Part shown: positions 45,862-55,332 of the stretch, piece by piece
Layout: every line of letters starts with the position of its first letter
How positions within the stretch are numbered: the first letter of the stretch is position 1
Origin: UBA1479 sp963976055
GTDB taxonomy: Bacteria > Pseudomonadota > Alphaproteobacteria > Rhodospirillales > Casp-alpha2
DNA: 64,000 nt
Direction of reading: 5' to 3'
Assembly (NCBI GenBank): GCA_963976055.1
Contig: CAXBJB010000012.1
Span: 1-64,000, forward strand
Translations under genes and position numbers: made by a program
Notes under the pieces: generated by a model
What the model was told of the DNA's origin: nothing
What the model saw: the letters and a program-made list of their open reading frames with translations, nothing else
Databases searched by the model: none

Positions 45862-46557
45862 ATGACCAACGAATCCGAACCCACCGACTTTCCCCGCCCG
45901 GACCTGTTGCCAGAGCGGCTTGCCGAATGGATTTCAGGCGAAATCGTGGCCGGTCGATTTCCGCCCGGCGAACGCCTCGTGGAACATGCATTGTCGAAAC
46001 GCTGCAACGTCAGCCGGGTGCCGCTGCGCGAGGCCCTGCGCATCGTCGCGGCCCAGGGGCTTCTGATTCTGGAACCCCATCGGGGGGCCGTCGTCACGCC
46101 CCTGTCGGAAAGCGAATTGCGCGAGTTGTTCGACCTGCGCATGGCGATCGAGGGTTTTGCCGCCGCCTCGGCGGCCAGACGGCAACCGGCGGCGCGTTTT
46201 GCCGACTTGCGCCGCATGAACGAGGACCTTGAAGAATTAATTCGGGTCGAGGATTACGACAGCTATTACGCACGGGCCGCGGAATTTCATGATTCCCTGG
46301 TTGCCGCAGCGCAAAACGGTCTGCTGGTGGAAACCTACAACCGGGTGAAAATCCGTTTCCGGCGCTATCAAGCCGTACTCGCCAACATCCCCCATCTTCC
46401 GCCCCGGTCCGTTGCCGAACACAAGCGGATAATGGCGGCCATGGAAGCCGGCGACGCGGACGGCGCCCGCGCCCTGGTCGAGGCGCACATCCGGGACCTG
46501 GTCGACGCTTACGGCCAATCGGACGCCGGACGCAAGTTCTTCGACCAGGCATCCTGA
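45862..46557 (+). CDS. GntR-family transcriptional regulator, FadR/FCD type
   Basis: Predicted 231-residue regulator. The N-terminal winged helix (RLAEWISGEIVAGRFPPGER; SKRCNVSRVPLREALRIVAA) is followed by an all-helical FCD ligand domain with the metal-binding pattern Asp (LFDLRMAIEGFAA), His (AAEFHDSLVAAAQNG), His (SVAEHKRIMAAMEAGD) and His (ALVEAHIRDLV). Such domains bind carboxylates through a metal. Divergence from the CoA-transferase operon suggests it controls that operon in response to the pathway acid. Confidence 0.9.
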   Translation: MTNESEPTDFPRPDLLPERLAEWISGEIVAGRFPPGERLVEHALSKRCNVSRVPLREALRIVAAQGLLILEPHRGAVVTPLSESELRELFDLRMAIEGFAAASAARRQPAARFADLRRMNEDLEELIRVEDYDSYYARAAEFHDSLVAAAQNGLLVETYNRVKIRFRRYQAVLANIPHLPPRSVAEHKRIMAAMEAGDADGARALVEAHIRDLVDAYGQSDAGRKFFDQAS

Positions 46558-46569
46558 CCGGACAGGCGG

Positions 46570-47853
46570 TTATTTTCCGTCTTCGGCCAGCTTGTTCAGA
46601 CAGGCCAGTTCGACACAGGCGCAGACCACTTCCATGGCCTGGACCACCTCGTCCAGGGGCGGCAGGGTCGGCGCCAGACGGATGTTGCGGTCGTTCGGAT
46701 CCTTACCATAAGGGAAGCACGATCCGGCGGGGGTCAGCTTGACCCCGGCCTCGCCGGCCAGACGGATGACCTCCTTGGCACAGCCGTCGAGCACGTCCAG
46801 GCTGACGAAATAGCCGCCTTTCGGCCGGGTCCAGGTTGCGATGCCCTTGCCCGCCAGATGCTTCGTCAAGGCGTCGTCCACGGCCTTGAACTTGGGCGCG
46901 CAGAGCTTCGCGTGACCCTCCATATGGGCGAGGATACCGTCCATATCCTTGAAGAATTTCACCTGACGCAATTGGGTGATCTTGTCCGGACCGATGGTTT
47001 CGAAGAACAGATGGTCCAGGGCGTCCTTCACGTTGGCCTTGGAGCCGGCGAACATGGCGATGCCCGCCCCCGCATAAGTGATCTTGGAGGTCGAGCCGAA
47101 GATAAACGGCCGGTCCGGGCAGCCCGCTTTTTCACAAGCGGCCAGGATGTCGGCCACCGTGTCCAGACCCTGGCCCAGATGGTGCACGGCATAGGCGTTG
47201 TCCCACAGGATGCGGAAATCGGGGGCCGCCGCTTTCATCTTGGCCAGGCGTTCGACGACGGCATCCGAATAGGTCGCCCCCGTCGGGTTGGAATACTTGG
47301 GCACGCACCAGATCGCCTTGACCTTGGGGTCCTTGGCGACCAGGGCCTCGACCGCGTCCATATCCGGCCCGTCACCCTTCATGTCGACGGAAACCATGTC
47401 CAGGCCCAGTTCCTCGCAGATCGCGAAATGCCGGTCGTAGCCGGGCACGGGGCAGATCACGGTCGCCCCTTCGTCCCGCCACGGCCCCTTGCCGCCGACA
47501 ACGCCGAAGGTCATGGCCCGGGACAGCACGCCGTACATCATCTGCAGGGACGAGTTGCCGCCGATCACGACCTGATCGGTGGGCACGCCCAGGTAGTCGC
47601 CGAACAGCTTACGGCAGGCCGGCGTGCCGGCCAGACCCCCGTAGTTGCGGAGGTCCGTGCCGTCGTCGTCGCGCACCTCCTCCGCCGTCACGTTGGTCAA
47701 GAGGGCATCGGACAGATCCAACTGCGCCGCCGACGGCTTGCCGCGGGTCATGTCCAGGGCCAGGTTGCGGCCCCGAATATCGCCGTAGCGCGCCTTGGCC
47801 CGATCGTGGGATTGGGCGATCTCGGCCGTTCCGGCTTTCGTCAGGTCGATCAT
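46570..47853 (-). CDS. Class I aminotransferase, aspartate type Ic
   Basis: Predicted 427-residue fold-type I PLP aminotransferase of the MocR-related type Ic aspartate aminotransferase group. ALDMTRGKPSAAQLDLSDAL near the N-terminus, IGGNSSLQMMYGVLSRAM, WCVPKYSNPTGATYSDAVVE and the Schiff-base lysine in FGSTSKITYAGAG are diagnostic. It lies 13 bases after the convergent GntR gene and 9 bases downstream of the semialdehyde dehydrogenase, so it probably follows that gene in one transcript. Confidence 0.87.
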   Translation of the reverse strand: MIDLTKAGTAEIAQSHDRAKARYGDIRGRNLALDMTRGKPSAAQLDLSDALLTNVTAEEVRDDDGTDLRNYGGLAGTPACRKLFGDYLGVPTDQVVIGGNSSLQMMYGVLSRAMTFGVVGGKGPWRDEGATVICPVPGYDRHFAICEELGLDMVSVDMKGDGPDMDAVEALVAKDPKVKAIWCVPKYSNPTGATYSDAVVERLAKMKAAAPDFRILWDNAYAVHHLGQGLDTVADILAACEKAGCPDRPFIFGSTSKITYAGAGIAMFAGSKANVKDALDHLFFETIGPDKITQLRQVKFFKDMDGILAHMEGHAKLCAPKFKAVDDALTKHLAGKGIATWTRPKGGYFVSLDVLDGCAKEVIRLAGEAGVKLTPAGSCFPYGKDPNDRNIRLAPTLPPLDEVVQAMEVVCACVELACLNKLAEDGK

Positions 47854-47862
47854 GGTGCTCCC

Positions 47863-49296
47863 TCAGATGCTCGCCTGGGTCACGAACTTCGGGTTCAGAT
47901 AGGCTTCGATGGCTTCCGTGCCGCCCTCGGACCCATAGCCCGAATCCTTGACGCCGCCGAACGGCGTTTCCGGCAGGGCGATGCCGTGGTGGTTGATGGA
48001 AATCATGCCGCTTTCCACGTTCGCCGCCAGATCCTGCGCCGTTTTGGCCGACCCCGTATAGGCATAGGCCGCGAGGCCGAAGGGCAGACGGTTGGCTTCG
48101 GCGACCACGTCGTCGAAGCCCTTGAACGGGGCGATCACGGCGACCGGGCCGAAGGGTTCCTCGTTCATGATGCGGGCATCGAGCGGCACGTCGGTCAGCA
48201 CGGTGGGCTCAAAGAAATTGCCCTTGTTGCCGATGCGTTTACCGCCGGTTTTCAGGCTCGCCCCCTTCTGCACGGCGTCGCCGATGAATTCCTCCATGGC
48301 GGTGATGCGCCGGGGATTGGCCATCGGGCCCATCTGGGTGTCGGCAGACATGCCGTCGCCGACCTTGATCGACTTCATGCCGTCGGTGAACTTGCTGACG
48401 AACTGCTCGTACACGCCTTCCTGGATCAGGAAGCGGGTCGGCGACACGCAGACCTGACCCGCGTTGCGCTGCTTGTTGGCGCGCAGAATCTTCACGGCCA
48501 GATCGACATCGGCGTCATCGAACACGATGGACGGCGCATGCCCGCCCAGTTCCATGGTCGCGCGCTTCATGTGCGTTCCGGCCAGGGCCGCCAGATGCTT
48601 GCCGACCACGGTGGAGCCGGTGAAGGAAATCTTGCGGATGACCGGATGCGGGATCAGGTATTCGGAAATCTCGGCCGGGATGCCGTAGACTAGGTTCACG
48701 GCACCGGCAGGCACGCCCGCGTCGGCGAAACAACGGATCAGTTCCGCCGGCGACGATGGGGTTTCCTCGGCCGCCTTGACGATGATCGAACAGCCGGCGG
48801 CCAGCGCGCAGGCGATCTTGCGCACGGCCTGGTTGATCGGGAAGTTCCAGGGTGTGAAGGCAGCGACGGGGCCCACGGGCTCCTTGATCACCATCTGATA
48901 GACGTTGCCCGCGCGGGCCGGGATGATGCGGCCATAGGTGCGACGCGCTTCCTCGGCGTTCCAGTCGGTGACGTCGGCGGCGACCAGGATTTCGCCCTTG
49001 GCTTCCGGCAGGGTCTTGCCCTGTTCCAGGGTCATCAGGGGGGCGATCTTGTCGGCGCGTTCGCGCAGCAGGTCTGCCGCCTTGCGCAGCACCTTGGCGC
49101 GGTCGAAGGCCGAGACCTGACGCCAAGCCTTGAAGCCCTTGTCCGCCGCCTCAAGGGCGCGGTCCAGGTCAGCCTGTTCCGCATGGGCGACGGTGCCGAT
49201 GACCTCGCCAGTGGCCGGGTTTTCAATCGGCATCGTGCGGCCTGCGGCCGCCTTGGTCCATTCACCGTCGATGAACAGCAAGACATCGTTATACAT
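47863..49296 (-). CDS. gabD: NAD(P)-dependent succinate-semialdehyde dehydrogenase-like enzyme
   Basis: Predicted 477-residue aldehyde dehydrogenase. FTPWNFPINQAVRKIACALA, FTGSTVVGKHLAALAG, the catalytic Glu in TMELGGHAPSIVF and the catalytic Cys in QRNAGQVCVSPTRFL are present. The order resembles GabD/SSADH, but the usual ELGGNAP is ELGGHAP and the second cysteine after the catalytic one is absent, so other semialdehydes are possible. It probably forms an operon with the aminotransferase downstream, a pairing that suggests amino-acid or GABA-type catabolism (inference). Confidence 0.82.
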   Translation of the reverse strand: MYNDVLLFIDGEWTKAAAGRTMPIENPATGEVIGTVAHAEQADLDRALEAADKGFKAWRQVSAFDRAKVLRKAADLLRERADKIAPLMTLEQGKTLPEAKGEILVAADVTDWNAEEARRTYGRIIPARAGNVYQMVIKEPVGPVAAFTPWNFPINQAVRKIACALAAGCSIIVKAAEETPSSPAELIRCFADAGVPAGAVNLVYGIPAEISEYLIPHPVIRKISFTGSTVVGKHLAALAGTHMKRATMELGGHAPSIVFDDADVDLAVKILRANKQRNAGQVCVSPTRFLIQEGVYEQFVSKFTDGMKSIKVGDGMSADTQMGPMANPRRITAMEEFIGDAVQKGASLKTGGKRIGNKGNFFEPTVLTDVPLDARIMNEEPFGPVAVIAPFKGFDDVVAEANRLPFGLAAYAYTGSAKTAQDLAANVESGMISINHHGIALPETPFGGVKDSGYGSEGGTEAIEAYLNPKFVTQASI

Positions 49297-49440
49297 GGTC
49301 GGTTTCCTCGAAATTTTGATTAGGTAAGCGGGCGCAGCGCACCCTCAGACGGCCGAGCGCCGCCCGTTGCCCGCACCATGCCTTATCCGGCACCGGGCCT
49401 CAATGGCCCAGGTGCGAATAAGTTATTGTCCAGAACGTGC

Positions 49441-51354
49441 TTAATCCCTGCGCGACTTGCCGTAGCCGATGTCTTCGAGCGCGCCGGTGATCTCGTCCAG
49501 GATCGCCGGGTCGTCGATGGTCGCCGGCATCTTCCATTGTTCGTTGTCGGCGATCTTCTGCATGGTTCCACGCAGGATCTTGCCCGACCGTGTCTTGGGC
49601 AGGCGCGGCACCACCGTCGCCTGCTTGAAGGCGGCGACGGGGCCGATCTTCTGGCGGACAAGCTGCACGACCTCGCTGACGACCTCGGCAGCATCCTTGG
49701 TCACCCCGGCCTTGAGCACCAGAAACCCCACGGGAAGCTGGCCCTTCAATTCGTCGGCGACGCCGATCACGGCGCATTCGGCGACGTCGGGATGGGCGGC
49801 CAGGACTTCTTCCATTCCACCCGTGGACAGGCGATGGCCCGCCACGTTGATGATGTCGTCCGTGCGCGCCATGATTGAGATATAGCCGTCCTCGTCGAAC
49901 ACCCCGGCGTCAGCGGTTTTGTAATAGCCGGGGTATTCCTTGAGGTACGCTTCGCGGAACCGCTTGTCCGCGTTCCACAGGGTCGGCAGACTGGACGGCG
50001 GCATCGGCAGCTTGACGCAAATAGCGCCGATCTCGCCCGCCTTCACCGGCTCGTGGGTTTCCTCGTTCAACACCTGAACGTTCCAGCCCGGGCACGGCTT
50101 GGTCGGCGATCCCGCCTTGACCGGAAACCGGTGCAAACCCATGCAGTTGGACGCGATGGCCCAGCCCGTTTCCGTCTGCCACCAGTGGTCGATGACCGGG
50201 ACGCCCAGGGTCTTCTCGGCCCAGTCCAGGGTCGGCGGGTCGGTCCGCTCCCCGGCCAGGAACAGCATCTTGAACGACGACATGTCGTACTTTTTCAACA
50301 ACTCCCCGTTCGGGTCTTCCTTCTTGATGGCGCGGAAGGCCGTGGGGGCGGTGAACAGGATTTTCACCTTGTGGTCAGCGATGACCCGCCAGAACGCCCC
50401 CGCGTCGGGCGTGCCCACGGGCTTGCCTTCATAAAGGATCGTCGTGCAGCCGTGCAGCAGCGGCGCATAGACGATGTAGGAATGGCCGACCACCCAGCCG
50501 ACGTCGGACGCCGCCCAGTAAACGTCGCCCGGGTCCGCGTCATAGACGTTCTTCATGGACCATTTCAGCGCCACCGCATGGCCGCCGTTGTCGCGCACCA
50601 CGCCCTTGGGCTCGCCCGTGGTGCCCGAGGTATAGAGAATATAAAGCGGGTCCGTCGCCTTGACGGGCACGCAGGCATGGGGGGCAGCCTTGGCGGCCTC
50701 CTCGGCCCAATCCAGATAACCGTATGAAGCCAGATCGGCCGCGCATTCCGGGCGCGACAGGATGACCACCGTGTCCGGCTTGTGCTTGGCCAGATCAATG
50801 GCGCCCTTCAAGAGCGGCAGGTATTCCAGCACCCGGTTGACCTCGATCCCGCAGGTCGCGCTGACGATGGCCTTGGGCGCCGCGTCGTCGATGCGCACGG
50901 CCAGTTCGTTCGAGGCGAAACCGCCAAACACCACGGAATGGATGGCGCCCAGGCGCGCGCAGGCCAGCATGGCGATGGCCGCTTCCGGCACCATGGGCAT
51001 GTAGATGATGACCCGGTCGCCCTTGCCCACACCCTGGGCCGCCAGAACGCCCGCGAAGGTCGCGACCTCGTCGCGCAGTTGCAGATAGCTGTATTTGCGC
51101 TGCGTGCCGCCGGTGACTGGGCTGTCGTAGATCAGCGCCGTGCGGGCCCCATTGCCCTCGTCCACATGACGGTCCAGGCAGTTGTAACAGGTGTTCAGCT
51201 CACCGCCCGTGAACCAGCGGTAGATGGGCGCAGCGCTGCCGTCCAGCACCTTGTCCCATTTCTTGGTCCACACCAGGGCCTCCGCCGCCTCGCCCCAGAA
51301 ACCGTCGGGATCGTCGAGAGAGCGCGCATAGGCGGCGTCATAGGCATTGGTCAT
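49441..51354 (-). CDS. prpE: Propionyl-CoA synthetase (PrpE/ACSS3 type)
   Basis: Predicted 637-residue acyl-CoA synthetase. The acetyl-CoA-synthetase-type N-terminal domain (FWGEAAEALVWTKKWDKVLD; GELNTCYNCLDRHVDEGNG), the AMP-binding loop LYTSGTTGEPKGVVRDNGGH, the DHWWQTETGWAIASNCMG core and the C-terminal PKTRSGKILRGTMQ with the acetylatable lysine are present. DNGGH after the P-loop and RYEYP-like replacements fit propionyl-CoA synthetase rather than Acs. It is divergent from a second acyl-CoA synthetase gene. No methylcitrate-cycle genes are adjacent. Confidence 0.88.
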   Translation of the reverse strand: MTNAYDAAYARSLDDPDGFWGEAAEALVWTKKWDKVLDGSAAPIYRWFTGGELNTCYNCLDRHVDEGNGARTALIYDSPVTGGTQRKYSYLQLRDEVATFAGVLAAQGVGKGDRVIIYMPMVPEAAIAMLACARLGAIHSVVFGGFASNELAVRIDDAAPKAIVSATCGIEVNRVLEYLPLLKGAIDLAKHKPDTVVILSRPECAADLASYGYLDWAEEAAKAAPHACVPVKATDPLYILYTSGTTGEPKGVVRDNGGHAVALKWSMKNVYDADPGDVYWAASDVGWVVGHSYIVYAPLLHGCTTILYEGKPVGTPDAGAFWRVIADHKVKILFTAPTAFRAIKKEDPNGELLKKYDMSSFKMLFLAGERTDPPTLDWAEKTLGVPVIDHWWQTETGWAIASNCMGLHRFPVKAGSPTKPCPGWNVQVLNEETHEPVKAGEIGAICVKLPMPPSSLPTLWNADKRFREAYLKEYPGYYKTADAGVFDEDGYISIMARTDDIINVAGHRLSTGGMEEVLAAHPDVAECAVIGVADELKGQLPVGFLVLKAGVTKDAAEVVSEVVQLVRQKIGPVAAFKQATVVPRLPKTRSGKILRGTMQKIADNEQWKMPATIDDPAILDEITGALEDIGYGKSRRD

Positions 51355-51558
51355 CGGTGGAACCTCCCTTTTAGTCAGCGCTTTGGCCGTTTCGCCGCCC
51401 TGTCCCCAGTCTCAGATACCTAGTCCCGGGGCGGCGGCGTTTATCTGCGCAGTGTGGGCCAAAACAGCGTTTTTTGCCAAGGTGCTTTGTGGCACATTGA
51501 CCCCCTTGTCCGCGGTCAACGAACAGGCCCGAACATAACGGTTTTGCCGGAGGCTGCC

Positions 51559-53193
51559 TTGAGCGAAGTCAATATGTACGAACGTGCCCTCGACGCCGTT
51601 CGCGCCAACCATACCCCCCTGTCGCCCAACACCTTTCTGAAGCGGGCGGCCCGTGTCTATCCCGACCATCCCTCGGTGGTGCACGGAGCCAAGCGGTTCA
51701 CCTGGGGCGAGACCTACACGCGGGTGAAAAAGCTTGCCTCCGCCTTGTCCAAACGGGGCATCGGCCATCTGGACACGGTCGCCATCATGGGCGCCAACAC
51801 GCCCGAGATGTACGAGGCGACCTTCGCCGTGCCCATGGCCGGCGCCGTCATCAACACCCTCAACGTGCGCCTGGATGCGGAAGCCATCGCCTTCTGCCTC
51901 AACCACGGCGAGGCCAAGCTGCTGCTGACCGACACGGAATTCGCGCCGACGGTGAAGACGGCGCTGGCCCTGATCGGACGCGACATCCCGGTCATCGACA
52001 TCGTCGATTCCGAGGCTGGCCACGACCACGAAACCCTGGGCGAAACCGATTACGAAAGCCTGCTGGCCGAAGGCGACGAAGACTTCCCGTGGGAGTTGCC
52101 CCAGGACGAATGGCAGGCGATCTCGCTCAACTATACCTCGGGCACCACGGGCGACCCCAAGGGCGTGGTCTACCACCACCGGGGGGCCTATCTGAACGCG
52201 GTTTCCAACGCCGTCGGCTGGAACATGGCGCATCATCCGGTCTACCTCTGGACCCTGCCCATGTTCCACTGCAACGGCTGGTGCTTTCCCTGGACCATCG
52301 CGGCGCTGGCCGGCACCAACATCTGCCTGCGCCGGGTCAACGGCGCCAACATTTACGATGCCATCGCCACGCACAAGGTCACTCATATGTGCGGCGCACC
52401 CATCGTCATGAGCTTCCTGGTCAACGCCACCAAGGACGAGAAAAAACCCTTCGACCACAAGGTCAAGTTCATGGCCGCCGCCGCCCCGCCGCCGGCCGCG
52501 ACCCTGGAAGCCATGCAGCGCGAGGGCATCGAGGTCACCCATGCCTACGGCCTGACCGAAACCTATGGCCCCGCCGTGATGTGCGCCTGGCATCCGGAAT
52601 GGGATGCGCTTCCGATCGAGGAACAGGCCCAGAAGAAATCCCGCCAGGGCGTGCCCTATCACGCGCTCAACGATCTGCAGATCATCGACCCGGACACCAT
52701 GCAGCCCGTGCCCGCCGATGGGGAGACCATGGGCGAGGCCATGTTTCAGGGCAACATCGTCATGAAGGGCTACCTGAAGAACCCGGAGACGACGGAAAAG
52801 TCCCTGGCCGGCGGCTGGTTCCATTCCGGCGACCTGGGGGTCATGCATCCCGACGGCTATATCCAGCTCAAGGACCGGTCCAAGGACATCATCATCTCGG
52901 GCGGGGAAAACATCTCGTCGATCGAGGTCGAAGGCGTTCTGTACAAGCACCCCGCCGTCCTGACCGCCGCCGTGGTCGCCAAGCCCGACGACAAATGGGG
53001 CGAAACCCCCTGCGCCTTCGTGGAATTGAAGGCCGGCGTTCCGGCGCCGACGGCCGAGGACATCATCAAGTTCTGCCGCGACAACCTGGCCCATTACAAA
53101 TGCCCCAAGCACGTCGTGTTCGGCGACCTGCCGAAGACCAGCACGGGGAAGATTCAGAAGTTCAAATTGCGCGAGGCGGCGCAGGAGGCGTAG
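51559..53193 (+). CDS. Acyl-CoA synthetase (fatty-acid/DmdB-like AMP ligase)
   Basis: Predicted 544-residue AMP-forming ligase. SLNYTSGTTGDPKGVVYHHR (P-loop), LPMFHCNGWCFPWTIAALAG, HAYGLTETYGPAVMCAW, DRSKDIIISGGENISSIEVE and PKTSTGKIQKFKLRE match the medium-chain / 3-methylmercaptopropionyl-CoA ligase group. The frame is open to 51454, but TTG at 51559 has GGAGG upstream; ATG at 51574 is the alternative. The acyl specificity is not readable. A bidirectional terminator follows. Confidence 0.87.
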   Translation: MSEVNMYERALDAVRANHTPLSPNTFLKRAARVYPDHPSVVHGAKRFTWGETYTRVKKLASALSKRGIGHLDTVAIMGANTPEMYEATFAVPMAGAVINTLNVRLDAEAIAFCLNHGEAKLLLTDTEFAPTVKTALALIGRDIPVIDIVDSEAGHDHETLGETDYESLLAEGDEDFPWELPQDEWQAISLNYTSGTTGDPKGVVYHHRGAYLNAVSNAVGWNMAHHPVYLWTLPMFHCNGWCFPWTIAALAGTNICLRRVNGANIYDAIATHKVTHMCGAPIVMSFLVNATKDEKKPFDHKVKFMAAAAPPPAATLEAMQREGIEVTHAYGLTETYGPAVMCAWHPEWDALPIEEQAQKKSRQGVPYHALNDLQIIDPDTMQPVPADGETMGEAMFQGNIVMKGYLKNPETTEKSLAGGWFHSGDLGVMHPDGYIQLKDRSKDIIISGGENISSIEVEGVLYKHPAVLTAAVVAKPDDKWGETPCAFVELKAGVPAPTAEDIIKFCRDNLAHYKCPKHVVFGDLPKTSTGKIQKFKLREAAQEA

Positions 53194-53232
53194 GCCGCCA
53201 CCCTGGACGCATGGGCCCGTGCCCGCCCCATC

Positions 53233-53268
53233 AAAAACGCGGCAGCTCTCCCAAGCTGCCGCGTCTTG
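53233..53268. terminator. Bidirectional terminator between convergent genes
   Basis: ACGCGGCAGCT (53237-53247) pairs perfectly with AGCTGCCGCGT (53254-53264), with a six-base loop. The plus side continues TCTTGT and the minus side continues with a T5 run, so it can serve the acyl-CoA synthetase gene and the minus-strand DUF465 gene. Confidence 0.75.
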
Positions 53269-53356
53269 TATTCCCCGAAAGTTCGAAGCGCTTCGCAGCG
53301 GGATGTGGCCGCCGGCCTAACTCCGGCCGCCGTCCGCGCGGAAGCGCCGCCGCCCG

Positions 53357-53527
53357 TCAGTGCCGGGTGGCGATACCTGCCATTTCGTCTTTAATCCTGA
53401 GTTTTTCTTTCTTGAGGGCGTGTATTTCGACGTCGTCGGGGAGAGGTCTTGAGCTTTCCTGGTGGATCAGGTCTTCCAGCGTTGAATGACGTACCTTTAA
53501 GGCTTCCAACCGTTGTTCAAGACTCAT
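53357..53527 (-). CDS. DUF465 (YdcH-type) small helical protein
   Basis: Predicted 56-residue protein: SLEQRLEALKVRHSTLEDLI and IHALKKEKLRIKDEMAGIAT form the two-helix hairpin of the DUF465/YdcH family. ATG at 53527 has AAGGAG upstream; the frame's upstream extension lacks a ribosome site. The function is unknown. A second DUF465 gene lies on the other side of pfkA. Confidence 0.8.
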   Translation of the reverse strand: MSLEQRLEALKVRHSTLEDLIHQESSRPLPDDVEIHALKKEKLRIKDEMAGIATRH

Positions 53528-53750
53528 ATTGACGAACTCCTTCCTCAATGGCGGGCCGTCGGACCGTCGACGGCCCTTATCAAGCACGATTGTCACGACA
53601 CTGTCATGATAGCCGAAATTGGAACAAAAATAAACCTGACACCTCCAGAACGACAGATTGTTTCGCGCCGGTAACCCTCTGATTTCAGGGCCGGTCATCC
53701 TGTTCGGTGGATTTTCCTAGGGAAATTTCCGGCCTTTTCCCATGCCGGGA

Positions 53751-54830
53751 TCAACGGTCGCCGAGGCAGATGCCGAGCCCCCGCGCCGTGCGCGCCTGGG
53801 AGCCCTGCAAATCAACGCAGCGCGGCCCGTCGGCCAGGTCCTTAAACGCCGTGTCGATGGTATCGCCGCCGCGCCAGCCGACCATGCGCCCCGTTTGCCC
53901 CGCCGCCGCCAGGTCCACCGCATGGACGCCGAAGGCGGAGGCCAGAAGCCGGTCGATGCTGGTCGGCATGCCGCCGCGCTGCACATGGCCCAGCACGGTG
54001 ACCCGCACGTCGGCCCCCGTGTCGCGGGCGATGTCGGTGCCCACGACCTGCCCGGCCCCGCCGTAATGCACCGTGCCGCCGGGATCGGGGCGGGTTTCGA
54101 CATGGCCGCCGATGGGTTTCGCCGCCTCGGCGCAGACGACCAGCGCGTGGTTGCGGCCTTCCCGGGTCACGGACGCGAGCTTGGCCGCGATCGCCGCCGC
54201 GTCATAAGGAATTTCCGGGATCAGAATCACGTCCGCCCCGCCGGCGATGCCGGCCGCCAACGCGATATGCCCCGCGTCGCGGCCCATGACCTCCAGCACC
54301 ATGACGCGCTGATGGCTGGCCGCCGTGGGTTGCAGACGATCCAGCGCCTCCACCGCCGTCGCCACGGCGGTGTGATAACCGATGCACATTTCCGTGCCCG
54401 GCACGTCGTTGTCGATGGTTTTGGGAATGCCGATGAAGGGCAGGTTTCCCTGATCGGACAGGCGTTTGAGAATGCGCATGGAACCGTCGCCGCCGATGCC
54501 GATCAGCGCGTCCAGGCCGAGTTGATGAATACCATCCAGAACCTCGGCGGAACGGTCGGAAATCCCGCCCTTGCCGTCCGGAAAGGCGAAGGGGTTGCCC
54601 GTGTTGACGGTGCCCAGCATGGTGCCGCCCTGGCGCAGGATGTCGCCGGTGAAGATGGCCAGGTCCAGCGGACGCACCTTCACGGGCCGCTCCATCAGGC
54701 CCTTGGTGCCCTGGAGAATCCCCACGACCTCGGCCCCGTATCCGGTCACCGCGCGCTTCACCACGGCGCGGATGGCGGCGTTCAACCCGGCACAGTCACC
54801 GCCGCTGGTCAGCAGCCCCAGGCGTTTCAT
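53751..54830 (-). CDS. pfkA: 6-phosphofructokinase (group III type)
   Basis: Predicted 359-residue kinase that phosphorylates fructose-6-phosphate. The phosphate-donor loops are TSGGDCAGLNAAIRA, GIGGDGSMRI (residues 112-121) and GIPKTIDNDVPGTE (134-147). Gly in GGDGS is the ATP-type residue, while Lys in PKTIDND is shared with PPi enzymes; the combination is known from group III ATP-PFKs. ATG at 54830 with AAGAGGG upstream is chosen over one 18 codons earlier. It runs opposite to a DUF465 gene starting at 54961. Confidence 0.88.
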   Translation of the reverse strand: MKRLGLLTSGGDCAGLNAAIRAVVKRAVTGYGAEVVGILQGTKGLMERPVKVRPLDLAIFTGDILRQGGTMLGTVNTGNPFAFPDGKGGISDRSAEVLDGIHQLGLDALIGIGGDGSMRILKRLSDQGNLPFIGIPKTIDNDVPGTEMCIGYHTAVATAVEALDRLQPTAASHQRVMVLEVMGRDAGHIALAAGIAGGADVILIPEIPYDAAAIAAKLASVTREGRNHALVVCAEAAKPIGGHVETRPDPGGTVHYGGAGQVVGTDIARDTGADVRVTVLGHVQRGGMPTSIDRLLASAFGVHAVDLAAAGQTGRMVGWRGGDTIDTAFKDLADGPRCVDLQGSQARTARGLGICLGDR

Positions 54831-54960
54831 TGCGTCGGCCCTCTTGGATTCCGATTGAGTGGCGTCTATAGGATCGATAACCATTCTGCTATCATGAAAG
54901 ACGAGCAGACGGAAACAACCGTCGCCGCGGGTTTAGCGGCCATTTCCCCCACGGAGCACC

Positions 54961-55161
54961 ATGGACGAGCAGGACGCGTTACGCCGCAGGCTAGAGGAAT
55001 TAAAGGTCGAACATCGCGATCTGGACGAGGCCATCAGTCATCTGGCCGATTCTCTGCCCTTCGACCAGATCAAGCTGCAGCGCTTTAAAAAGCGCAAGCT
55101 GTTCCTGAAGGACGAGATCGCGTCGCTTGAGGATCAACTGCTGCCCGACATCATCGCCTGA
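54961..55161 (+). CDS. DUF465 (YdcH-type) small helical protein
   Basis: Predicted 66-residue protein. LRRRLEELKVEHRDLDEAIS and KLQRFKKRKLFLKDEIASLE form the two-helix YdcH-type hairpin. ATG at 54961 has CGGAG upstream. It is divergent from pfkA and clearly related to, but longer than, the copy at 53357-53527. The function is unknown. Confidence 0.8.
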   Translation: MDEQDALRRRLEELKVEHRDLDEAISHLADSLPFDQIKLQRFKKRKLFLKDEIASLEDQLLPDIIA

Positions 55162-55332
55162 GCAGAGGCACGACCCTGGCGCGCATACATCCACATGTCA
55201 GGCTTAGACAATAACTTTATAATTCATCGGCTCGCCTCCCGAAAAGCACGTCAATCGGGCCATATGGCATATTGACCGACCCCCGCGCACAGGTATTCAA
55301 TCGGTAGAATAAGCGGTTCCCAAGGCGCGGCC

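Noticed and set aside
46858..48693. 611-codon frame antisense to the aminotransferase and aldehyde dehydrogenase
   Set aside because: It spans two well-supported genes on the opposite strand and has the typical shadow composition.
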